From assembly GCA_900769375.1 (NCBI GenBank), contig CAAGGN010000116.1, positions 1 to 9,810 on the forward strand: a stretch of DNA of 9,810 bases. Reading direction: 5' to 3'. Below are positions 1-5,300 of the stretch, one piece after another. The notes below the pieces were generated by a model. The model made no database searches. It was given only the letters and a program-made list of their open reading frames with translations, and was not told where the DNA came from. Made by a program: the position numbers and the translations under genes. The stretch comes from Clostridia bacterium. GTDB lineage: Bacteria; Bacillota; Clostridia; Oscillospirales; Acutalibacteraceae. Each line of letters opens with the position of its first letter. Positions within the stretch are counted from its first letter, which is position 1.

Positions 1-20
1 ACACGACGCTCTTCCGATCT
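1..20 (+). other. Residual Illumina TruSeq adapter at contig end
   Basis: The first 20 bases, acacgacgctcttccgatct, are identical to the 3' end of the standard Illumina TruSeq universal adapter next to the insert. They are not genomic, and biological sequence begins at about 21. The coding frame of the following gene is open up to this junction (codons gtt, gtg, ggc from 21). The gene is therefore cut by the read or contig end and does not begin here. Confidence 0.97.
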
Positions 21-356
21 GTTGTGGGCTCTATAGATTCAGGAATCTCGGGAGATAACTCCACCCTTTATTCAAAATCCCTTATCGACTGTATTTCTGC
101 CATAGTTTTTGCCTCAACCTTAGGTATCGGCGTAGCCCTCTCCTGCTTCCCCGTTCTTATTATTGAGGGGGGCATAACCCTTTTGGCAGTTCTCGTGGAG
201 CCGATTTTAACCGAGCAAATTATCGCCCATCTATCTGTTATCGGCTCGCTGCTTATTATCTCACTTTCCCTTAATATGTTGGGACTTACCAAAATTAAGG
301 TTATGAATCTTTTGCCCGCAGTTTTTCTGCCCTTAATTTTCTGTTTATTTATGTAA
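21..356 (+). CDS. DUF554 family integral membrane protein, C-terminal part (5' truncated)
   Basis: This is the last 111 codons of a polytopic membrane protein that I recognise as DUF554 (the YdfK/YqgA type, usually about 220-240 residues). Visible family features are a GDNSTLYSKSLID segment near the start, then the FASTLGIGVALS helix, a helix containing GGITLLA, a SLLIISLSLNMLG helix, and the closing motif KIKVMNLLPAVFLPL. Four hydrophobic segments can be counted. The function of DUF554 is unknown; a transport role has been suggested for the family but nothing here tests it. The apparent GTG start at 24 is only the first start-like codon after adapter sequence, so no true start is present. 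The stop at 354-356 lies 9 bases before the CapA-family start, and the downstream ribosome binding site begins inside this stop codon. The two genes are probably co-transcribed and translationally coupled. Confidence 0.85.
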   Translation, partial: VVGSIDSGISGDNSTLYSKSLIDCISAIVFASTLGIGVALSCFPVLIIEGGITLLAVLVEPILTEQIIAHLSVIGSLLIISLSLNMLGLTKIKVMNLLPAVFLPLIFCLFM

Positions 357-365
357 GGAGTTTAT

Positions 366-1691
366 ATGAAAAAGGAATTAACAAAAAGGCAAAAAGCCAT
401 AAGAAAAAGAAGAATATTTTTAAGTGTTTGCGCCCTTGGTCTTGCGATTTGTATCGGGCTTTTAGCGTTTATTATCGGCACTGTCAGCAAAGCGTTTAAA
501 AACGGTGACAATAAAGGCAACGAAAGCGATATAGTAAGTTCGGACATACAAAAAGAGCCATATGTCGTTTCCTCTGCTACGGTTATAAATACGGGAGATA
601 TTTTAATCCATAACCCCGTTTTAGCAGGGGCCTTGCAGAGTGACGGCAGTTACGATTTTTCGGGACTTTATACTCCCCTTAAAAAGTATTTTGATAAAGC
701 CGATTTGGTTGTTGCAAATTTAGAGGTAACCCTTGGCGGTACACAGTCGGGCTCATATAAGGGCTACCCCGCCTTCAATATTCCCGATAGCGTTATTGAT
801 GCCGTAAAGAGCGAGGGCGTTGATATGCTCCTTACTGCCAATAACCATAGTTACGATACGGGGCTTTACGGATTTAAGCGTACCGTTCAGGTGCTAAAAG
901 ATAAGAAAATCGCCTATACGGGAACAAGAGAAACCGCCGATGAGGCAAGATACCTTGTTAAAAACGTGAACGGCGTTAAAATCGGTATGATAAATTATAC
1001 CTATGAAAATAACGCTCCCGAAGGCAGAAAATCCCTTAACGGAAATATTATTGCTACCGAGGCCAATGACCTTATAAATTCATTTAGTTATAATAGAATT
1101 GATGCTTTTTATACCGATGCGGAAAATATGATTAACTCTATGAAGGCAGACGGCGCCGACTGTGTCGTATTTTATATGCATTGGGGCGAGGAGTATCAAC
1201 CTAAAGAAAACACCTGGCAACAATCTATCGCCCAAAAGCTTTGCAATTTAGGTGTTGACGTTATAGTAGGCGGTCACCCCCACGTAATTCAGCCCGTGGA
1301 CCTTCTCTACGCCGAGGGCGGCGAGCATACCACCGTTTGCCTATATTCTATGGGTAACTCCATTTCAAATCAGCGACTTTTAGAGCTTTCTAATCTATCC
1401 CCGAAGGGTCACACCGAGGACGGTCTTTTATTCAGCTTCACCTTTGATAAATATAGTGACGGAACGGTTAATTTATCTGCCGTTGATATAGTTCCTTGTT
1501 GGGTAAGCAAGACAGGAAGCCGATATAACGCTAAATATCAACTTCACCCCCTCGAAAGCGAAAATTCGTATAAAGATTTAAATTTCTCTGATACTACCCT
1601 TTCGGGCTCATATTTAAGAACGAAAGAAACAGTAGCCGCAGGGCTTACCGAATGTCAGGAACATTTAGGTTGCGAAGTGAGATTTAAATAA
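366..1691 (+). CDS. CapA family (PGA_cap) metallophosphatase-like protein, membrane anchored
   Basis: The protein has 441 residues. A lysine/arginine-rich start (1-16) precedes one hydrophobic segment at about 17-40, which predicts a signal anchor with the body outside the membrane. A low-complexity linker (about 43-65) leads into a CapA/PGA_cap domain at about 70-380. Metallophosphatase-like signatures are INTGDILIH (D78), VVANLEVTL (N118, E120), LTANNHSYD (N160, H161), FYMHWGEEY (H272) and VGGHPHVIQP (H304, H306). These residues are probable metal or active-site ligands by family analogy. CapA of Bacillus takes part in poly-gamma-glutamate capsule synthesis and export. Many clostridial paralogues have no capB/capC nearby, as here, so capsule synthesis should not be assumed. 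The start is set by aaggag at 355-360, five bases before the ATG. The last 21 codons (after about residue 420) are the part duplicated downstream of the lipoprotein gene. A palindromic terminator follows at 1699-1723. Confidence 0.9.
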   Translation: MKKELTKRQKAIRKRRIFLSVCALGLAICIGLLAFIIGTVSKAFKNGDNKGNESDIVSSDIQKEPYVVSSATVINTGDILIHNPVLAGALQSDGSYDFSGLYTPLKKYFDKADLVVANLEVTLGGTQSGSYKGYPAFNIPDSVIDAVKSEGVDMLLTANNHSYDTGLYGFKRTVQVLKDKKIAYTGTRETADEARYLVKNVNGVKIGMINYTYENNAPEGRKSLNGNIIATEANDLINSFSYNRIDAFYTDAENMINSMKADGADCVVFYMHWGEEYQPKENTWQQSIAQKLCNLGVDVIVGGHPHVIQPVDLLYAEGGEHTTVCLYSMGNSISNQRLLELSNLSPKGHTEDGLLFSFTFDKYSDGTVNLSAVDIVPCWVSKTGSRYNAKYQLHPLESENSYKDLNFSDTTLSGSYLRTKETVAAGLTECQEHLGCEVRFK

Positions 1692-1723
1692 GATAAAGTC
1701 CCGATTGGAAATTCCAATCGGGA
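1627..1723 (+). repeat. 97-bp direct repeat, copy 1 (CapA gene 3' end plus terminator)
   Basis: This block matches 2344-2440 at a constant offset of 717 bp with no gaps. I count 5 mismatches in 97, all transitions and all clustered over the last codons of the CapA gene. The block covers 21 codons, the stop and the whole terminator palindrome. Similarity ends at the last base of the palindrome: the following bases are gtttgtg here and cttttgt in copy 2. Confidence 0.95.
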
Positions 1724-1735
1724 GTTTGTGTTTGT
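1699..1735 (+). terminator. Palindromic terminator after the CapA-family gene
   Basis: There is a 12-base perfect inverted repeat around one central base: arm tcccgattggaa at 1699-1710, centre at 1711, and the complementary arm at 1712-1723. As RNA it gives a roughly 10-bp stem with a short A/U loop. The following tract gtttgtgtttgtt is U-rich but interrupted, so termination may be leaky. The -35 box of the next promoter begins at 1735, directly behind this tract. Confidence 0.75.
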
Positions 1736-1763
1736 TGACACAATTGGAAAATAATGATATTAT
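1735..1763 (+). promoter_or_regulatory. Sigma-A type promoter for the lipoprotein gene
   Basis: A perfect -35 box, ttgaca (1735-1740), is followed by a 17-bp spacer and tattat (1758-1763). An overlapping tataat lies at 1761-1766 but would give a 20-bp spacer. The expected transcript has a leader of about 75 nt. The leader can form small hairpins: ggtgtttta at 1788-1796 pairs with gtaaaaacc-type bases at about 1807-1815 with one bulged base, and accat/atggt flank the region just before the start. No known riboswitch is recognisable in it. Confidence 0.75.
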
Positions 1764-1845
1764 AATTATAAGAGATGAGGTGAGTCCGGTGTTTTAATTA
1801 CTTATAGTAAAAACCATTTTACCGTTAAATAGGATGGTGATTTAG

Positions 1846-2304
1846 ATGTATTACCTTAAATTTTTACTGCTGTTTTTATGCTGTTGCATAATACTTTCGG
1901 CGTGTAAACAAGATGCTTTTTCAGTTGTTCCCGAAGAAGTATTATTAGAAGATAAATCTAATAATATGGGTTCAGTGGTTTTAGCTACCGAAAAAGATAC
2001 TTACCCCATCGATTCCGAAAAAATACGGTACAGTATAACTAATTACAGCGATGATATATATTACTTTACAAACGAAACATTTTATTTTGAATACTATAAA
2101 AACAATGCGTGGGAAAAATATCCTTTTAGAAAGGGTGACGATGTATACTTTACCTACGAAGGTTGGTATCACGAACTTAAAACAAACGAAACATCTATGG
2201 TTCGTGGTGTCGTTTTAAGAAATTTTTTCGATACTCCTATGAAGAAAGGATATTACAGAATTGTCCGCGGAGATTTAGTTTCCGAGATTTTTTTAATGGA
2301 ATAG
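1846..2304 (+). CDS. Small secreted lipoprotein, probable Ig-like domain
   Basis: The protein has 152 residues. A hydrophobic N-terminus (about 4-19) ends in a lipobox, LSAC, with the lipidation cysteine at position 20, so it should be a type II signal-peptide lipoprotein on the outer face of the membrane. The mature part resembles the single bacterial Ig-like domain found in small Firmicutes lipoproteins. The resemblance is a KIRYSITNYSDDIYYF strand pair, an aromatic core FYFEYYKNNAWEKYPF, and a closing strand GYYRIVRGDLVSEIF. This is pattern-level recognition and no binding partner can be named. The ATG is preceded by aggatggtga at 1831-1840, a spaced ribosome binding site. The gene has its own promoter but no terminator before the duplicated CapA tail; the terminator at 2416-2440 serves it. 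It is visibly more AT-rich than its neighbours and lies between the two 97-bp direct repeats, both signs of later insertion. Confidence 0.85.
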   Translation: MYYLKFLLLFLCCCIILSACKQDAFSVVPEEVLLEDKSNNMGSVVLATEKDTYPIDSEKIRYSITNYSDDIYYFTNETFYFEYYKNNAWEKYPFRKGDDVYFTYEGWYHELKTNETSMVRGVVLRNFFDTPMKKGYYRIVRGDLVSEIFLME

Positions 2305-2342
2305 ATACGCGTGTAACTTCACTTGCCGCGTTTGTTATGTAA

Positions 2343-2408
2343 AAAACAGTAGCCGCAGGGCTTACCGAATGTCAGGAACATTTAGGTTGTAAAATAAGGT
2401 TTAAATAA
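2343..2408 (+). pseudogene. Remnant 3' end of a CapA-family gene
   Basis: These 21 codons plus stop match residues 422-441 of the intact CapA-family protein, from TVAAGLTECQEHLGC to the end, with E-V changed to K-I before RFK. There is an in-frame stop at 2340-2342 directly upstream and no start codon, so the fragment cannot be translated as a CapA protein. Of the five base differences from copy 1, two are silent, two make valine/isoleucine, and one makes glutamate/lysine. That pattern suggests divergence while still coding, in other words a different capA allele or paralogue and not decay after a recent copy. Confidence 0.85.
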
Positions 2409-2440
2409 GATAAAGTCCCGATTGGAAATTCCAATCGGGA
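2344..2440 (+). repeat. 97-bp direct repeat, copy 2 (remnant CapA tail plus terminator)
   Basis: This is the second copy of the block at 1627-1723, about 95 percent identical and gap-free. It lies directly against the 3' end of the convergent glycosidase gene. The terminator in this copy has longer matching flanks than copy 1: aagataaag precedes it and cttttgttatctt follows, which are nearly complementary. This copy may therefore hold the ancestral capA/glycosidase intergenic terminator. Confidence 0.95.
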
Positions 2441-2455
2441 CTTTTGTTATCTTAA
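2409..2455. terminator. Bidirectional terminator between lipoprotein/CapA remnant and GH3 gene
   Basis: The same 12-base inverted repeat as upstream occurs here (arms 2416-2427 and 2429-2440). It is extended outwards by aaag/cttt and by aagataa/ttatctt. On the plus strand it is followed by cttttgttatctt. On the minus strand it starts six bases after the glycosidase stop and is followed by ctttatcttattt. It can plausibly terminate transcripts from both convergent genes. Confidence 0.8.
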
Positions 2456-5176
2456 CTCTTTAATTGTTATGCGACGAATGTCAATTTCATCACCGAAGGT
2501 GCAGATAAAACCGTGTTGCCTATCTTCCAAGGGGAAGAAGCGTTTAATTTCTACATATTCACCATTTGTTCCGTTAACAACAAGGTCAATATCAGAGCCA
2601 TCAAGTTTAAATCTGATAGTATTTTGCGAAAGTTCACTTGCGCTACAAGACACCTCGAAAGTGAATAAAACAGGGGTTGTTCCGCCGTATTTAGCGTAGA
2701 ACTTATCACCGCTTTTAATATTTTCGTAAACGCAGGTTTCCTTCATATCGGTTTCATCGGCTTTCGGGAATTCGGGGATTTTACCGCCGTTTTTAAGCAC
2801 CTTGATAAAGGTATTGGATTTAAGAACGAAACCGAGTATGTTTTTAGCGCATCTTTGAAGTTCTCCCATGGTTATATAACCATCGCGGAGTCCCTCTCTT
2901 ATATTATTGGCTTTTGAAGCCGCATCAATACACACCATATAAATATCGTTTTGTGCTTTAACCATATCCTTAAGATTAGTGGTAGTGGCGTTTTCGGGAG
3001 CATCACCGCATTTTGCCCACCAATCCGTCATAACAAGGCCCTTATAACCCCACTCGTTTCTAAGAATTGTGGTGGTAAGGTCGTAATTTGAGGCAGACCA
3101 ATAATTATTAACGGGGTTATATGAGGTCATTATTGCGCCGCATTCACTTTCCTTAACTGCAATTTCAAAGGGGCGGAGATAAATCTCGCGAAGTGCCCTT
3201 TCGGAAACAACGGAATTAACAAAATGTCTTCTTGTTTCCTGATTATTACCGCACATATGCTTAATTGTAGTGGTGCAATTAGATTTTGAAAGACCTCTCG
3301 ACATTGCCGCCGCTATTTTTCCCGTAAGGAGCGGGTCTTCGGAAAAATACTCAAAGTTTCGGCCGTTTAAAAGATTCCTATGAATATTTATACCGGGGCC
3401 TAAAAGTCCGTCAATATTATAGCGGAACATCTCTACGCCCTCAAGGTCGAAGATTTCCTCTGTTAACTCATCATCAAAGGATGATGCGAAAACCATACCA
3501 TTGGGCAAGCTGGTAGCATACCAGTTATCTTGTATACGAAGTCCCGAAGGTCCATCGGTAACGCAGGCAACGGGTATTCCCAAATTTCTTAAAGATTCGG
3601 TGGTACCGCCTATGGCGCCGCCTGTACCCGCAGTTACTTTAGGACTATTCATACCCTCTCCGCAAACCATATGGATAAGGTCATCCTCGGTCATCTGGGC
3701 TACAAATTCATCAAGAGTATTTTTATTTTCGTAAACATCGGAAAGCTTAATTCCCTTATCCCCTGTAAATTCTATATCTTCGGGACGGCGGGAGAATCTT
3801 CGTTTCTCCGTATCATCGATTTTTAATGGGGTCGGTTCATATACAGCTACCGTTTTACCGTTTTCTTCCCTTGCAACAAGGCGGTCGAAAGGTTTGCTTG
3901 GAGCCATTGCCTCTTCAAGCTTTTCGACTACCACTATATTTTCAAGATTTATTTCGGCAATTTTTTCGGCGCTTCTTACATCTGTACCCGCATAGATAAT
4001 ATGCTTACCCGCTTCCAAGACATAAGAGGAACGGTTACCTGTAACTCCCCCATCATCATAGGATGCAAGTGCCTTTATATCTACCTTGATTTCCAAGGTT
4101 TCTTCTTCATCCGGGTTTAGAGTTTTTGTTTTCTTATATCCGATAAGTTGCTTTTCGGGTGCGCCTAATTTTCCACAAGGAGCGCCATAATAAACCTCTG
4201 CTACCTGACGGGCAGGAAAATCGCCTATATTCTTAATTTTGGCAGTCACGGTTACGGTAGTGCCCTCAATCTTTGCCTCGAAATCTTCCTTAAAATCAGT
4301 ATAAGTAAGACCGAAGCCGAAAGGATGCATAACCCTATCCTTTGCAAAGGTTTCGAAATAACGGTAACCTACATATATATCTTCTTTATAAATATTTTCA
4401 TTATCATCGCCGAAATTATCATAGGAAGGACAATCCGCAAGGCTTTTTGGCTGGGTATCTGTAAGCTTACCCGAGGGACTTATTTTACCGCACAAGGCAT
4501 CAGCAAGACCGTCGGCGCCGTACATTCCTCCCTGCCAAGCATACATAACGGAATTAACAGAATATTTATCTGCGAAGGAAAGGTCTATAAGGTTACCCGT
4601 ATTTAAAACTACGGCAACCCTTTTGAAGTTTTCGGACACTAAAGAAAGCATTCTTTCTTCTTCATCCGTAAGGTACCAGCTTCCCTTTTCTTCGGCATTA
4701 TCGTGGTCTTCGCCTGCAGTTCTGCCAATGATAACCAAAGCAGCATCATTCTTTGCTGCCGCAGTTTTGACAACATCATCTGTTAATGGCATTTCCTCTT
4801 GGCACCAAGGTTCCTTTGCCCAACCGTGACCATCATTGAAAGGATTTTCTTCTATCCATTTTAAATAAACGGACAAAAGTTCTTCATCAACAACTATGCT
4901 GCCATCTTTTTTAATAGATTCTATTATGCTCGGGTGCTTTTTAATTTTTACATCGCCGCCTGAACCTGTTCCGCTTTTATAATATGTGGTTTGAATTCTG
5001 CCGAAAACCGCCACCTTTTCACCCTTTTTGAAAGGCAAAACATTATCTTCATTTTTAAGAAGAACGCTGCCCTCTGCCGCTATTTTTCGGCAGGGCTGCT
5101 CAAGCTCTGCAACAGAAACGAAGGGGTTATCAAAAAGATTTAAACCTGCAACAGTTTTGTTTTCATCTATAGACAT
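2447..5176 (-). CDS. GH3 beta-glucosidase with inverted (C-terminal-domain-first) architecture
   Basis: The protein is a glycoside hydrolase family 3 enzyme of 909 residues. The domain order is reversed from the common form. A GH3 C-terminal alpha/beta sandwich lies at about 27-290 (AAEGSVLLKNEDNVLP, GRTAGEDHDN, PFGFGLTYTDF). A fibronectin III-like domain follows at about 300-400. The TIM barrel is at about 475-785, and a beta-rich tail at 800-909. Barrel active-site elements are CVTDGPSGLR (D541), NGRNFEYFSEDP (R606), IKHMCGN (K639, H640), MTSYNPVN and VMTDWW, where D718 is the expected nucleophile. E156 in the GED motif is a candidate for the acid/base region; this is by analogy only. Inverted GH3 enzymes of this size are known from Ruminococcus and Butyrivibrio, where they hydrolyse cellobiose-like beta-glucosides. 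There is no signal peptide, so the enzyme is cytoplasmic and needs a transporter encoded elsewhere. The ATG at 5176-5174 is chosen because gaggtga ends five bases before it; the GTG at 5185 and ATG at 5182 overlap that site. Confidence 0.93.
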   Translation of the reverse strand: MSIDENKTVAGLNLFDNPFVSVAELEQPCRKIAAEGSVLLKNEDNVLPFKKGEKVAVFGRIQTTYYKSGTGSGGDVKIKKHPSIIESIKKDGSIVVDEELLSVYLKWIEENPFNDGHGWAKEPWCQEEMPLTDDVVKTAAAKNDAALVIIGRTAGEDHDNAEEKGSWYLTDEEERMLSLVSENFKRVAVVLNTGNLIDLSFADKYSVNSVMYAWQGGMYGADGLADALCGKISPSGKLTDTQPKSLADCPSYDNFGDDNENIYKEDIYVGYRYFETFAKDRVMHPFGFGLTYTDFKEDFEAKIEGTTVTVTAKIKNIGDFPARQVAEVYYGAPCGKLGAPEKQLIGYKKTKTLNPDEEETLEIKVDIKALASYDDGGVTGNRSSYVLEAGKHIIYAGTDVRSAEKIAEINLENIVVVEKLEEAMAPSKPFDRLVAREENGKTVAVYEPTPLKIDDTEKRRFSRRPEDIEFTGDKGIKLSDVYENKNTLDEFVAQMTEDDLIHMVCGEGMNSPKVTAGTGGAIGGTTESLRNLGIPVACVTDGPSGLRIQDNWYATSLPNGMVFASSFDDELTEEIFDLEGVEMFRYNIDGLLGPGINIHRNLLNGRNFEYFSEDPLLTGKIAAAMSRGLSKSNCTTTIKHMCGNNQETRRHFVNSVVSERALREIYLRPFEIAVKESECGAIMTSYNPVNNYWSASNYDLTTTILRNEWGYKGLVMTDWWAKCGDAPENATTTNLKDMVKAQNDIYMVCIDAASKANNIREGLRDGYITMGELQRCAKNILGFVLKSNTFIKVLKNGGKIPEFPKADETDMKETCVYENIKSGDKFYAKYGGTTPVLFTFEVSCSASELSQNTIRFKLDGSDIDLVVNGTNGEYVEIKRFFPLEDRQHGFICTFGDEIDIRRITIKELR

Positions 5177-5188
5177 AAACATCACCTC
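5177..5188 (-). promoter_or_regulatory. Ribosome binding site that decides the GH3 start
   Basis: On the minus strand the sequence reads gaggtga, tgttt, ATG. The upstream GTG (5185) and ATG (5182) in the same frame fall inside the Shine-Dalgarno sequence and cannot use it, so translation should begin at 5176. Confidence 0.8.
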
Positions 5189-5200
5189 AAACTTACTTTT

Positions 5201-5243
5201 ATTTTAATAAATTAACATCTGAAATGCAACACCTATTTTGCAT
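5201..5243 (-). promoter_or_regulatory. Candidate promoter and operator of the GH3 gene
   Basis: On the minus strand, ttgcat (5229-5224) and taaaat (5206-5201) are separated by 17 bp: a weak -35 with a good -10. The -35 overlaps one arm of an inverted repeat, atgcaa at 5224-5229 and ttgcat at 5238-5243, with 8 bp between arms. The 20-bp span is a plausible operator for a sugar-responsive repressor, but no regulator gene is in the window. Confidence 0.45.
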
Positions 5244-5249
5244 TATCTA

Positions 5250-5280
5250 TGAAAAATAGACCCCCGATTTCTCGGGGGTC
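5250..5280 (-). terminator. Rho-independent terminator of pnp
   Basis: A 9-bp perfect GC-rich stem, gacccccga (5259-5267) with tcgggggtc (5272-5280), has a 4-nt loop. On the minus strand it is followed by tatttttc. It lies about 20 bases after the pnp stop, between pnp and the promoter of the GH3 gene, and so separates the two transcription units. Confidence 0.92.
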
Positions 5281-5300
5281 CAATTTACTTAAAATATTTA

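Noticed and set aside
24..356. A complete 110-residue protein starting with GTG at 24
   Set aside because: The frame runs into adapter sequence at 20/21, and the encoded segment is the C-terminal half of a DUF554 protein, so this is a truncated gene and not a small complete one.
1627..2440. The two 97-bp repeats as terminal repeats of a transposon or as a CRISPR-like array
   Set aside because: There are only two copies, in direct orientation, made of a gene's 3' end and its terminator. There is no transposase and no further spacers, so homologous recombination or duplication explains it better.
5177..5185. An upstream GTG/ATG start for the GH3 protein (912 residues)
   Set aside because: Both codons lie within the Shine-Dalgarno sequence gaggtga; the ATG at 5176 has correct spacing.
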